NCBI GenBank assembly: GCA_964599695.1
Contig: CAZRGP010000005.1
Coordinates: 39,803 to 103,802, forward strand
DNA from: RUG11783 sp964599695
Lineage (GTDB): Bacteria > Bacillota > Clostridia > Oscillospirales > Ruminococcaceae
Length of the DNA stretch: 64,000 bases
Reading direction: 5' to 3'
A program made the position numbers and the translations under genes. How positions within the stretch are numbered: the stretch's first letter is position 1; each line of letters begins with the position of its first letter. Positions 1-8,773 of this stretch are shown here, one piece after another. The notes beneath the pieces were generated by a model. That model had not been told where the DNA came from and did no database searches. It was given only the letters and a program-made list of their open reading frames with translations.

Positions 1-107
1 GCCTCAGTTTCGACCTGATACACTGCGTCGCAAACTTCTGCGTCGGACTGGTCCTCTGGAAGCCCCTGAACAACGCGCTGGATCACGTATCCAAAGGTTA
101 TTGTTAA
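1..107 (+). CDS. C-terminal fragment of a membrane protein, probably an ECF transporter S component
   Basis: An open frame (codons starting at base 3) runs in from the left edge and stops with TAA at 105-107. The 34 visible residues form a hydrophobic helix with the pattern FDLIH, N, then LWKPL, ending in a short polar tail. Aromatic-D-x-I-H, then N, then K/F-P-L is a pattern I associate with the last helix of vitamin-uptake S components of energy-coupling-factor transporters. The substrate cannot be told from so little. A bidirectional terminator follows directly. The identity is an inference; that it is the end of a membrane protein is well supported. Confidence 0.45.
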   Translation, partial: LSFDLIHCVANFCVGLVLWKPLNNALDHVSKGYC

Positions 108-115
108 GCCCGGCC

Positions 116-148
116 AAAAAGCCTCTGCCAAACGGCAGAGGCTTTTTT
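116..148. terminator. Bidirectional intrinsic terminator
   Basis: A perfect 9-bp stem (GCCTCTGCC at 121-129 with GGCAGAGGC at 134-142, loop AAAC) is flanked by five A on the left and six T on the right. It can end transcription of the plus-strand gene before it and of the minus-strand gene whose stop codon lies at 148-150. Confidence 0.9.
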
Positions 149-1245
149 CAATAGGGCATATTTTCATGCAGGAGGATCTGTATCCCTCTCTCGACCACTT
201 CCATGATCACGATATCCGGATGATATTCGTCGATATATCTCTGCACGGAATAGAGATCGCTGTAATTCCGGTCGACGTCGATGACGGTCCGGAACACCTT
301 CGGAAGATATTCCGCCATGCTGCGGTAATAGGAGTCGTGGACGACGAGAACGGTCCGCTCATCCTCCGCGTCGGATGTCCAGATACAGGCGCCTCCCGCA
401 TCCTCGCACCGCACTTCCACGTCCGGGAAAAAGTCGCGGATGACGAATTCGGTGTCGTTCGTACACCTTCCCCCGATACCCGCGAGATCGGACAGATCCC
501 TGGGATATCCGTCTCCGGTCCCGATCTCCAGTTCCGTCAGGGCGGGAAGATTCACCCCCACAGCGTCACATACGCTGCGCGTTCCCACATAGCCTCCCAG
601 TCTGTTCCAGTGGGTATCGTAACGGTAGTAGAGCTGATATCCGTCCTTCAGCCCCTCCAGTTCCTCCTTCGGGTAAACGAAGAGGATGTCCCTGCCAGCG
701 AGATGCTCCGCCAGTATGTCCGCTCTGGTCATCTGCACCATGCCCTTCCTAAGATACCCGGGCAGCAGGTCGGAGCAGACCGTCTCCTTGTTGGGAGCGA
801 GCAGGAATACAAAGGCCGTTTCCCGCTCTTCCATCCGGTCGGCGCAGGATTCCAGGTTATCGCCGATCCGGTCCATCTCCTCATCCGAGAAAGCGCTCTT
901 TCCCATGATGTCATCGATGGGATTCTCCGCGTCATAGTTGTTGTAGAACAGCCAGCCGTCCTCCCCGATGACCACCCTCGGATTCGGTGTGGAGTCGAAC
1001 AGCGAAAGGAACAGTTCCGAATGGAGGGCAACCATCTGGTTCTTGTACGGAAGATGGTCGTTGAACCACTCCGTCACCCCGTCAAAGAACGCGAAACCGG
1101 AGCCGATATCCGGGAACTCCGCCAGCGTTCGGTTCTCATGGTTCCCGGTATCCAGATGGCTGTACAGGAAGGGATACGCCAGGACCGGAACGATCAGAAC
1201 GGCAACGAACAGCAGGATCAGTATTCTGTCTTTTCTCACGATCAT
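148..1245 (-). CDS. DHHW-family / AlgX-AlgJ-like SGNH protein (polymer O-acetylation partner)
   Basis: A 365-residue protein with one N-terminal membrane segment (about residues 8-26) and a domain outside the cell. It carries the DxHW signature (DTHW at 210-213) and, further on, a HDSYYR block that supplies the serine of the SGNH-like fold seen in AlgX, AlgJ and DHHW proteins. These proteins accept acyl groups delivered across the membrane by an MBOAT partner and pass them to a polysaccharide. That partner is the gene immediately upstream, 9 bp away, the last two of a five-gene operon. The acceptor polymer is not identified here; an exopolysaccharide or wall glycan is the natural guess. Confidence 0.85.
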   Translation of the reverse strand: MIVRKDRILILLFVAVLIVPVLAYPFLYSHLDTGNHENRTLAEFPDIGSGFAFFDGVTEWFNDHLPYKNQMVALHSELFLSLFDSTPNPRVVIGEDGWLFYNNYDAENPIDDIMGKSAFSDEEMDRIGDNLESCADRMEERETAFVFLLAPNKETVCSDLLPGYLRKGMVQMTRADILAEHLAGRDILFVYPKEELEGLKDGYQLYYRYDTHWNRLGGYVGTRSVCDAVGVNLPALTELEIGTGDGYPRDLSDLAGIGGRCTNDTEFVIRDFFPDVEVRCEDAGGACIWTSDAEDERTVLVVHDSYYRSMAEYLPKVFRTVIDVDRNYSDLYSVQRYIDEYHPDIVIMEVVERGIQILLHENMPY

Positions 1246-1254
1246 ATCCCCCTT

Positions 1255-2586
1255 TCAGAACTGGAAATAGATAAAGGAGGTATAGCTCCCGCTCGCCACG
1301 AACAGAATCGCCACCAGGAAGATCAGGATCAGACCCGCGGTCTCCGCGGCCCGGACCCACTTTCTCTCGGAAGAGAAGAACCGGGACACTGCCCCGGGGA
1401 AACGGGGGAACGCGAACAGGACACCTATGAGGAAGATCGCCCAGGTGCCGGGTCCTGCGAACATCCGGATCGGAAGGGCATCCCCCGCCCGGTATACGAA
1501 CATGGATACGAGCATCTGCAGGGCACGGGTAAGGCTCCCCGCGCGGAAGAACACCCACCCGATCAGCACCACGAACAGGGTGTAAACATGGCGGATCCAG
1601 GCAGGAAGCTTCTCCAGGTATTTTTTCAGGAATATCCTCTCCAGGATCACGAAGGCTCCGTTCCAGATCCCCCAGGCCAGGTAACACAGTCCCGACCCGT
1701 GCCAGATCCCTGTCACGAGGTACACCGCTCCCAGATTGAGACATGTCCGGACCAGACCTTTTCTGTTTCCTCCGAGGGGGATGTAGATATAATCCCGGAA
1801 CCAGCGGGAAAGGGTCATGTGCCATCTGCGCCAGAAATCGGTCATGCTCCCTGAGGCATAGGGATAGTCAAAGTTCTCCGGCAGCGCATAGCCGAAGATC
1901 GCCCCCAGCCCCACTGCCATGTCGGTGTATCCGGAAAAATCGTAATAGATCTGTATCGCGTAAAGGAGGACCGCCGCCCACATATACAGGGTGGGCGCCG
2001 TAGCGATGTCCATGAGGAACAGGCCGCTCACCGCCGGAGCCAGCTGATCCGATATGACCGCCTTCTTGGCAAATCCCAGGATGAACCTCCGCACACCATA
2101 CGCCGTCCTCTCCTCGCTGGGCCCCGTACCGGCTTCCCCGCAGAAGTCCGCGTACCGCACCAGCGGACCGGACGTCACCTTCGGGAAGAAGGAGAAATAG
2201 AGCGCCGCGGACGCAAGTTCCCTGTCCTCCGCCTCTCCCTTGTAGCAGTCCGCAAGATACGAGACGCCCAGGAAGGTGTAAAAGGACAGACCGGACGGCA
2301 TGGGACCGGCTCCCGGGAAATACTTGTAATAACAGAGAAGACCGGCATCCAGCAGAAGTCCCGCCGCAAGCAGCCCCTTTCTTCCGCGGACATGCCGTCC
2401 AAGGACCCAGTTCACAAGGATAAAAAGGCAGAACAAAGGAAAGGCCTTTGCGTCGCTCCAGCAGTAAAACAGGAGGCTCGAACACAAAAGCCAGCATTTC
2501 TTCCACTTTTCCGAAGGGATGATCCAGAACACCAGGAGGACGGCCGGAAGGAACATCCACAGGAAGACCATAGAGGAAAATGCCAT
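1255..2586 (-). CDS. MBOAT family membrane-bound O-acyltransferase (AlgI/DltB-like)
   Basis: A 443-residue protein with about ten hydrophobic segments. It contains the MBOAT hallmark blocks: YYDFSGYTDMA, FWRRWHMTLS with a conserved histidine at 256, and TGIWHGSG with the predicted catalytic histidine at 296. Family members move acyl groups from a cytoplasmic donor to the outer face of the membrane. The adjacent DHHW protein makes this a two-protein O-acetylation module of the AlgI/AlgX type rather than DltB, as no dltA, dltC or dltD is present. Length matches the family. Confidence 0.93.
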   Translation of the reverse strand: MAFSSMVFLWMFLPAVLLVFWIIPSEKWKKCWLLCSSLLFYCWSDAKAFPLFCLFILVNWVLGRHVRGRKGLLAAGLLLDAGLLCYYKYFPGAGPMPSGLSFYTFLGVSYLADCYKGEAEDRELASAALYFSFFPKVTSGPLVRYADFCGEAGTGPSEERTAYGVRRFILGFAKKAVISDQLAPAVSGLFLMDIATAPTLYMWAAVLLYAIQIYYDFSGYTDMAVGLGAIFGYALPENFDYPYASGSMTDFWRRWHMTLSRWFRDYIYIPLGGNRKGLVRTCLNLGAVYLVTGIWHGSGLCYLAWGIWNGAFVILERIFLKKYLEKLPAWIRHVYTLFVVLIGWVFFRAGSLTRALQMLVSMFVYRAGDALPIRMFAGPGTWAIFLIGVLFAFPRFPGAVSRFFSSERKWVRAAETAGLILIFLVAILFVASGSYTSFIYFQF

Positions 2587-2601
2587 ATCCCGATCCTTTC
2601 C

Positions 2602-3156
2602 TTAATTCCCTTTCTTGTCCTTTGTAAGAGGACGGATCACCGAGTTGATCTTGCCCGTCTTTTCACTTCCGTAGATCTTCATGATCGCGTTGTTGAGCCC
2701 GTTCTTGGTCTTGTATCGGTCGATCATCTCCGCGAGTTCCTTCATGTTCACGGCGAAATCCACGGGGTGAGCCTCGAACAGCTCCTCCAGTTTGGACTCC
2801 ACTTCGTCCCGGGAGGTCTTGCTCTTCTTCTCGATCTGGACGCCGCGTTCGGTCCAGAAATCGACGACCGCGTCAAACCCGATGTCGCCGCTGATGATCT
2901 CGAAGCGCTCAGAAGGATTCTGAGCGATCAGGTATCCCAGATAGGTCGTGAGCTGGAAGTCCAGCGCGTTTCTCCCGTTCTTCTTCAGTTCGATGTATTC
3001 GGTGCGGCACCTGGACTCGGCCAGTCTCTTGTGCATACCGAAGGTCATTTTGTTCGTTCCGTTGTGGAAGATGATCAGACGGTCCGTCTCTCTCAGGGTC
3101 TCCACCCCTTTCAGACCGCGTTCATCCACATTTTCAAAATCCACCAGTAATATCAT
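2602..3156 (-). CDS. PIN-domain-like (NYN/PIN) protein, predicted RNase or nucleic-acid binder
   Basis: A 184-residue protein opening with MILLVDFENV, the strand-then-acidic pattern (D6, E8, N9) of PIN/NYN nucleases. Further acidic residues fall where the metal site is expected: D66 in NALDFQL and D91/D95 in SGDIGFD. The C-terminal 60 residues are basic and helical. No antitoxin-like gene lies beside it, so a toxin role is not supported. It sits in the middle of the ccdA-tlpA-MBOAT-DHHW operon with 15-16 bp gaps on both sides, an odd place for a predicted RNase. Family assignment is firm; target unknown. Confidence 0.75.
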   Translation of the reverse strand: MILLVDFENVDERGLKGVETLRETDRLIIFHNGTNKMTFGMHKRLAESRCRTEYIELKKNGRNALDFQLTTYLGYLIAQNPSERFEIISGDIGFDAVVDFWTERGVQIEKKSKTSRDEVESKLEELFEAHPVDFAVNMKELAEMIDRYKTKNGLNNAIMKIYGSEKTGKINSVIRPLTKDKKGN

Positions 3157-3172
3157 GCGATTACCACCTTGT

Positions 3173-3742
3173 TCAATTCTTGATCATATCGATGCCCTGC
3201 TGCAGGGCATCCGCCGAGATCATTCCAACGGCGTAGGCGACCAGATTCCCCTCGGCGTCGATGAGATAGGTCGCAGGTATGGAGCTGACACCGTAAGCTG
3301 CCGCTCCGGAATACTCCGTGTCAAAATAGACGGGAAACTCGTATCCCATCTCCTCTATGAACGCGCCGGCGCTCTCCAGCGTCTCCCTCTGGCCGTCGGT
3401 GAGGTTCACCATCATGAACCGGACCTCTTCCTCCCGGAGACAGGCCTCGTTGAAATCGGGGAGCTCCTGCTTGCAGGGCGGGCACCAGCTCGCCCAGAAG
3501 TTCAGGACCACCGGCGTCCCCCTGAAATCGGAGAGGTGCACTTCCTTCCCGTCCGCATCATAGACGGTGAAATCCGGCGCCGGTTCCCTCTCGGTCTCCT
3601 CTGTTTCCGCTTCCTCCGCCTCCACCGACACCGATGAGATGTCCGGCGCGGTCTCCACGAGGTTATTGTACAGTTTCGTTGCCGCAAACAGCAGGGCGGC
3701 AAACAGCAGAACAAGAACGATCAATCGTATCGTGCGGCTCAT
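3173..3742 (-). CDS. TlpA/ResA-like membrane-anchored thiol-disulfide oxidoreductase
   Basis: A 189-residue protein with an N-terminal membrane anchor (about residues 6-22), an acidic linker rich in Glu, and a thioredoxin fold of the AhpC-TSA/Redoxin type. The redox motif WCPPC has cysteines 87 and 90. A later SSIPATYLID block holds the cis-proline. Such proteins reduce disulfides outside the membrane using electrons from CcdA. The ccdA gene lies 15 bp upstream, so the pair is a complete transmembrane thiol relay. No cytochrome c maturation genes are visible, so the substrate may be another exported protein. Confidence 0.92.
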   Translation of the reverse strand: MSRTIRLIVLVLLFAALLFAATKLYNNLVETAPDISSVSVEAEEAETEETEREPAPDFTVYDADGKEVHLSDFRGTPVVLNFWASWCPPCKQELPDFNEACLREEEVRFMMVNLTDGQRETLESAGAFIEEMGYEFPVYFDTEYSGAAAYGVSSIPATYLIDAEGNLVAYAVGMISADALQQGIDMIKN

Positions 3743-3757
3743 AGTTTTCCCTTTCCT

Positions 3758-4420
3758 TTACTGCAAAAACGCCAGCACCCTGTCCAGGACACCGAAACAC
3801 ATGAGAACTCCCACAAGGATCAGAAACGCCCCGGATATCCGGTTGATCCATGTGTAGTGACGCCTGACCCATTTGCTGGCTCCCTTGACCTCATCCACCA
3901 GCAGCGCGCTGAGAAGGAAGGGTATTCCAAGTCCCAGGGAGTACACCAGAAGCAGGAACGCTCCCTTGAGCACCGTCTCCTGACTTCCCGCGAGCATCAG
4001 GGCAGACCCGAGAAACGTCCCCACGCAGGGTGTCCACCCCACGGCAAAGACGGTCCCGAATAAGAAGGACTTTCCGAAAGTCATGTCGTGGGTGTCCGCC
4101 TTCCCCACTCCACCGCGGAAGATGTTCAGGCGGAGCACACCGAGGTAGTTGAGCCCCAGGAAGATGACCGCGGCGCCGAGGATCACATTCAGAACGCTGT
4201 GGTATCTCTGCAGCAGGCGGCCTACCGTGGAGGCCAGTATGCCCATGGCGAGGAAAACGGCGGAAAAGCCCGCGACGAACCCCATCGCGTTCAGAACGGT
4301 CTTCTTCCGGTTTCTCTCTCCGCCTCCCGCGAAGTAGGACAGATATATGGGCACCATGGGCAGAAGACAGGGGGATATAAAGGTGATGACACCTTCCAGA
4401 AACACGATGATGACCTGCAC
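3758..4420 (-). CDS. ccdA: CcdA-type cytochrome c biogenesis / thiol-transfer membrane protein
   Basis: A 220-residue six-helix membrane protein of the DsbD-beta/CcdA family. The paired redox cysteines are visible in ISPCLLP (C18) and, past mid-protein, in GWTPCVGT. It carries reducing equivalents from cytoplasmic thioredoxin across the membrane to TlpA-like proteins, here encoded next door. The start is GTG, chosen because a purine-rich site (AAAGGGGGAAG) sits about 5 bp upstream. It is the first gene of the operon ccdA-tlpA-PIN-MBOAT-DHHW, with gaps of 9-16 bp throughout. Confidence 0.92.
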   Translation of the reverse strand: MQVIIVFLEGVITFISPCLLPMVPIYLSYFAGGGERNRKKTVLNAMGFVAGFSAVFLAMGILASTVGRLLQRYHSVLNVILGAAVIFLGLNYLGVLRLNIFRGGVGKADTHDMTFGKSFLFGTVFAVGWTPCVGTFLGSALMLAGSQETVLKGAFLLLVYSLGLGIPFLLSALLVDEVKGASKWVRRHYTWINRISGAFLILVGVLMCFGVLDRVLAFLQ

Positions 4421-4504
4421 AGGACTTCCCCCTTTCCCTCATGTACGCCCATTATAGCAAAAACACCGCGCGCAATAAAATCAGCGCTTTTCCCGGTCCT
4501 GTAA

Positions 4505-4510
4505 TATAAT
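4505..4510 (+). promoter_or_regulatory. -10 element for the Gfo-family gene
   Basis: A consensus TATAAT lies 31 bp before the ATG at 4542, followed by an AGGAAGGAG ribosome site. No strong -35 is obvious. The short 4421-4541 gap also serves as upstream region for ccdA on the other strand. Confidence 0.6.
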
Positions 4511-4541
4511 GAAACAAACATCAGGAAGGAGACTTTCCGTC

Positions 4542-5641
4542 ATGAACATCGGAGTCATCGGCGCCGGCGCCATCAGCGATATCTACCTCAAAAACATGTC
4601 CACCCGTTTCCCCGGCCTTCGCGTGACATCGGTCAGCGCGCGGCATATCGAAAATGCCCGGAAGAAAGCGGACCTCTACGGCATCCGCGCCGTTACGGTG
4701 GAGGAGATGCTGGCGGATCCGGACACGGAGATGGTGGTGATCCTGACCCCGGTGGACACCCATGCCGGGCTGATCCGCGACGCCCTGAACGCGGGCAAGC
4801 ACGTGTACTGCGAAAAGACCATCTCGGAGACCGCGGATGAAGCTTTCGCCCTTCTTGACCTCGCGAAGGAAAAGGGGGTCCGCCTGGGATGCGCTCCCGA
4901 CACCTTCCTCGGCTCCTCCCTTCAGACCGCGAGGAAACTGATCGACAGCGGAAAGATCGGGACGGTCCACTCGTTCTCCGTCTCGGTCAACCGCAGCAAC
5001 GACTTCCTCACCGCTCTCTTTCCCTTCCTCCGGCTGCCGGGTGCCGGAGCCCTGAGAGATTACCTCGTGTATTTCGTCACCGCTCTTGTGGCTCTTCTGG
5101 GTCCCGTGGACTCCGTCGCCGCCTTCTGCGAAACGCCTTACCCGTCAAGGGTCGGAAAGTTCCCCAGTTCTCCAACTTCGGGCAGGAGACTCCCACGCCG
5201 AACGAGAGCATCGTCTCCGCCATCGTGCGGATGAAGAACGGGATCACGGGCACGATCCATGAAAACAACGAGAGCGTCATCGGCGAACAGTGCCTTTTCT
5301 ACCTGTACGGGACCGATGGGATACTCCGTCTGGGCAACCCAAACAACTTCGGCGACGCCATCACCTGCTACCCTCCGGATCCCAGGACCGCGCCGGAGGA
5401 GATCATGTCGGATCTCCCCTTCGGGGAAAACTCCCGGGGTGTAGGCCCGGCGGAAATGGCTTCTGCCATCCTTCATGGAGAAGAAGCGAGGACCGACGCC
5501 TGTCTCGCCGCTCACGTGCTGGAAGTCCTGGAGGCGATGGAGAAAAGCTCCGCCGCCGGCTCATTCGTTGCCGTCCGCTCCGAAGCGAAGAGACCCCTGC
5601 CGCTCCTGCCTGAGGATTATTCCTCCCTTCTCTCCGATTGA
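4542..5641 (+). pseudogene. Gfo/Idh/MocA family oxidoreductase, frameshifted near 5150
   Basis: The protein opens with the Rossmann motif MNIGVIGAGAISD and has the family's KHVYCEKT block (the EKP position reads EKT). It stays in one frame to about residue 205, then homology jumps to a second frame with KVPQFSNFGQETPTPNES and continues to the stop at 5639-5641. One extra base near GTCGGAAAG (5151-5159) would join the two frames into about 366 residues, the usual family length. The first frame otherwise ends at 5234 with meaningless Arg/Ser-rich sequence. Family members oxidise or reduce sugars and cyclitols with NAD(P); the substrate is unknown. A real mutation and an assembly error cannot be told apart here. 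Its 3' end overlaps the convergent LysR gene by 25 bp. Confidence 0.85.
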
Positions 5642-6534
5642 CTTTCCGTTTCGGAGGAAAAGGTACATTCTTTCACGAAATCGATGAAATGCTCTTCCAC
5701 CGTCGGAAGCGGATGCCCCTTTCTCCAGACAAACAGATATTCCAGGAACCGGTCCGCTCCCTCGATCCTCTTGGAAACGAGAGACGTATTGGGCACGTAG
5801 GCGGTCTGGGGAAAAAGACTGATCCCCATCTCTTTTCCGGCCAGTGCCGCAGCGTCAAGGTAGCTGTCCATCTCACACACGATGTTGGGTTCGTCTCCGG
5901 TCTCCCGGAACCACTTGTATATCCGGTCGACCACCGCTTTCCTGCTGGGTACGATAAGCGGTTCTCCTGCGAGCTGCCCGATGCTGACTGTGCCGGACTC
6001 TATACCTGCCAGCGGGTGATTCCGGTTCATCAGCGCTACCATCGGCTCCTTTCCCACCGAAAAACTGTTGAGAAGGGAGTTGTCGCACGGCGCGGTGATC
6101 ACCGCCAGGGAGATCAGACCGCTCCGCATCTTTTCCAGAAGATCATCCGTGCTTCCGTCCGTTATGTGAAAGCGCACCTTGGGGTGCATTTTGTAAAAAC
6201 CGGAAAACCACGATCCCGCGATATCCGGCGCCGTTCCTTCCACAAGACCAAGCGATATCGTTCCGCCCATTCCTTTACTCATAGACAATATTTCCGACTC
6301 AGCCTTCTCCACAAGGCTGAGTATTTCTTTTGCCCTTCTGTAAAGGAGACGTCCGGATTCCGTTACTTTCAGCCCCCTCTTCCCCCGTATCAGCAGCGTG
6401 GTCTCCAGCTCCCTTTCCAGGTTCCGGATCTGCGCGCTGAGAGGCGGCTGGCTCATGTTCAGTTTTTCAGCCGCTCTCGAAATATTCAGTTCCTCCACTA
6501 CCGTTACAAAGTAGCGCAACGTCTTGATATCCAT
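5617..6534 (-). CDS. LysR family transcriptional regulator
   Basis: A 305-residue LysR protein: the N-terminal winged helix-turn-helix (residues 1-60, with LRYFVTVVEELNISRAAEKL and SQPPLSAQIRNLE) is followed by a two-lobed effector-binding domain starting near residue 90. It is transcribed away from glnN with a 124-bp shared upstream region, the classic layout for a LysR protein that controls its divergent neighbour. That points to control of the large nitrogen operon, with an effector such as glutamine, 2-oxoglutarate or a product of the operon. The effector is an inference. The frameshifted oxidoreductase gene converges on it. Confidence 0.93.
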   Translation of the reverse strand: MDIKTLRYFVTVVEELNISRAAEKLNMSQPPLSAQIRNLERELETTLLIRGKRGLKVTESGRLLYRRAKEILSLVEKAESEILSMSKGMGGTISLGLVEGTAPDIAGSWFSGFYKMHPKVRFHITDGSTDDLLEKMRSGLISLAVITAPCDNSLLNSFSVGKEPMVALMNRNHPLAGIESGTVSIGQLAGEPLIVPSRKAVVDRIYKWFRETGDEPNIVCEMDSYLDAAALAGKEMGISLFPQTAYVPNTSLVSKRIEGADRFLEYLFVWRKGHPLPTVEEHFIDFVKECTFSSETESQSERREE

Positions 6535-6658
6535 CTTTCCGCTCCGGTTACTATATAAATTTCGTATGATAATGCGAATATTATATGTATTTTACATCAA
6601 AGGAAATGTTCCATACAATTTGAAATATGTTTTTAAACCAACGAATAGGAGGATCCCC
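6535..6658. promoter_or_regulatory. Divergent regulatory region between the LysR gene and glnN
   Basis: This AT-rich gap contrasts with the GC-rich genes around it. It contains an inverted repeat ATAAT-6 bp-ATTAT (6569-6584), the size and symmetry of a LysR-type T-N11-A operator, and several TATA-like boxes on both strands. An AGGAGG site at 6647-6652 precedes the glnN start at 6659. Which box is used as -10 in each direction cannot be settled by eye. Confidence 0.6.
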
Positions 6659-8749
6659 ATGAGCAACGTACAAGATTATTTCGGCTGTGATGTGTTTGAC
6701 GACAGAAAAATGAAGACCTGCCTCTCATCCGATGTCTACGACTCCCTGAGACAGACAATGGAAGAGGGAAAAAAGCTGGACATCGACGTCGCCAATTCTG
6801 TCGCGGAAGCGATGAAGGAATGGGCGGTTTCAAAAGGCGCGACCCACTTCACACACTGGTTCCAGCCTCTGACAGGGATCACCGCGGAAAAACACGACAG
6901 TTTCATCGAACGCTCCCCTCTCGGCGGCGTAATTCTGGATTTTTCGGGAAAAGAACTGGTCAAAGGAGAGCCGGACGCATCCTCCCTTCCCTCCGGAGGG
7001 CTCCGGGCGACGTTTGAAGCGCGGGGCTACACGGCATGGGACCCCACTTCCTATGCCTTCATCAAGGGAAAGACGCTCTACATCCCCACCGCTTTCTGCT
7101 CGTATACCGGAGAGGCGCTGGACAAGAAGACGCCGCTCCTTCGTTCCATGGATGCCCTCAACAGGGAAGCGCTCCGCGTCCTGAAGGCGATCGGAGAAAA
7201 AGAAGTAAAGCATGTTACCGCCGTCGCAGGAGCCGAGCAGGAGTATTTTCTCGTTCCCCTGGATCTGTTTGAAAAGAGAGATGACCTCAAATATGCAGGC
7301 AGGACCCTCTTCGGTGCAGCGCCTCCCAAAGGACAGGAGCTGGACGACCACTATTTCGGCGCGATCAAGCCGGGCGTGGAGGCCTTTATGACCGACCTCA
7401 ACGAGACGCTGTGGAAGCTTGGTGTCCCCGCGAAGACAGAGCACAACGAAGTCGCTCCGTCCCAGCATGAACTGGCGTGCATCTATACGACCGTCAACAT
7501 GGCCACCGACCAGAACCAGCTGGTAATGGAGATCCTGAAGAAGACAGCGGCGAAACATCATTTTGCCTGTCTCCTTCACGAAAAACCTTTCAAGGGGGTA
7601 AACGGAAGCGGCAAGCACGACAACTGGTCCCTCGCCACCGACACCGGGACAAACCTCCTCGCGCCGGGAAAGACCCCTGCGGAAAATATCCGCTTCCTGC
7701 TATTCATCAGCGCCGTGATACGTGCCGTGGACGATTATCAGGATCTTCTCCGGCTCTCCGTGGCCACCGCCAGCAACGACCATCGGCTCGGCGCGAACGA
7801 AGCTCCGCCCGCTGTCATATCCATCTTCCTGGGCGAGGACCTCACCTCCCTCCTGGAGTCCTTCGCCGAAGGAAAGACCCATGAAGAGACCCGGGAGCAG
7901 TGGATGAAACTGGGATCGGCTGTCCTTCCGGAGTTCCACAAGGATCAGACCGACCGGAACCGCACCTCCCCGTTTGCCTACACGGGCAACAAATTTGAAT
8001 TCCGCATGCCCGGCGCGTCCGACAGCATCGCCTGTCCGAACATCATGCTCAACAGCGCCGTATCGGAATCCCTCCGCTGCTTCGCGGATGTGCTGGAAAA
8101 GGCAGAAGACAAGCAGAGCGCCGTCCGGGAGATCATTGCGGATACCTATAGGGACCACTGCCGGATCATATTCAACGGAAACGGATACGATGACAGCTGG
8201 ATCGAAGAAGCCGAATCACGGGGACTGCTCAATTACAGATCCACACCGGAATGCATGCCGCACCTGATGGACAGGAAAAACGTGGAGATGCTGACCAGGG
8301 CAGGCGTGTACGACTTCACGGAACTGCAGTCCCGCTGTGACATCATGCTGGAAAACTACTGCAAGACCGTCGTCATCGAGGCGCGGACCATGGTCGACAT
8401 GGCATACCGTCTCCTGGCACCTGCCGCTGAGAAATACGCGGCGGATCTCGCCTCAAGAGCTGTTCTGAAACGTTCGGCAGTCTCCTCAGCTCCGTGCATG
8501 TTTGAGGACCACCTGGTCCGCATGCTTTCCGCTGTCACAGATGAGATCTACATGGCAATGCTCGACCTTGAGAAAAAGCTCGCGTCGGCCGACTGCGGGA
8601 CCTGGGCGGAGCGTTCCGTCTCTCTCAAGGACGAGGTCATTCCGGCGATGGAAACCCTCCGGAAACACTGCGATGAAGCGGAAAGAATAACCGCAAAGGA
8701 ATACTGGCCCGTGCCGTCCTACGGCGAACTGCTGTTCGGCACAAAGTAA
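6659..8749 (+). CDS. glnN: Glutamine synthetase type III
   Basis: A 696-residue protein of the GSIII family (about 700 residues, against about 450 for GSI). It makes glutamine from glutamate, ammonia and ATP in the cytoplasm as a large oligomer. Recognisable blocks include THWFQPLTG with SFIERSP, the GAEQEYFLVP metal/substrate loop, NEVAPSQHELA, LLHEKPFKGVNGSGKHDNWS and GANEAPPAVIS. The ATG at 6659 is chosen over an upstream in-frame start because AGGAGG lies 6 bp before it. First gene of an 11-gene operon that uses its product repeatedly. Confidence 0.97.
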   Translation: MSNVQDYFGCDVFDDRKMKTCLSSDVYDSLRQTMEEGKKLDIDVANSVAEAMKEWAVSKGATHFTHWFQPLTGITAEKHDSFIERSPLGGVILDFSGKELVKGEPDASSLPSGGLRATFEARGYTAWDPTSYAFIKGKTLYIPTAFCSYTGEALDKKTPLLRSMDALNREALRVLKAIGEKEVKHVTAVAGAEQEYFLVPLDLFEKRDDLKYAGRTLFGAAPPKGQELDDHYFGAIKPGVEAFMTDLNETLWKLGVPAKTEHNEVAPSQHELACIYTTVNMATDQNQLVMEILKKTAAKHHFACLLHEKPFKGVNGSGKHDNWSLATDTGTNLLAPGKTPAENIRFLLFISAVIRAVDDYQDLLRLSVATASNDHRLGANEAPPAVISIFLGEDLTSLLESFAEGKTHEETREQWMKLGSAVLPEFHKDQTDRNRTSPFAYTGNKFEFRMPGASDSIACPNIMLNSAVSESLRCFADVLEKAEDKQSAVREIIADTYRDHCRIIFNGNGYDDSWIEEAESRGLLNYRSTPECMPHLMDRKNVEMLTRAGVYDFTELQSRCDIMLENYCKTVVIEARTMVDMAYRLLAPAAEKYAADLASRAVLKRSAVSSAPCMFEDHLVRMLSAVTDEIYMAMLDLEKKLASADCGTWAERSVSLKDEVIPAMETLRKHCDEAERITAKEYWPVPSYGELLFGTK

Positions 8750-8773
8750 CTCCCCATCGAAAGGAGCGTGTTC

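Noticed and set aside
2602..3156. Toxin-antitoxin module based on the PIN protein
   Set aside because: There is no small antitoxin-like gene next to it, and it lies within a metabolic operon.
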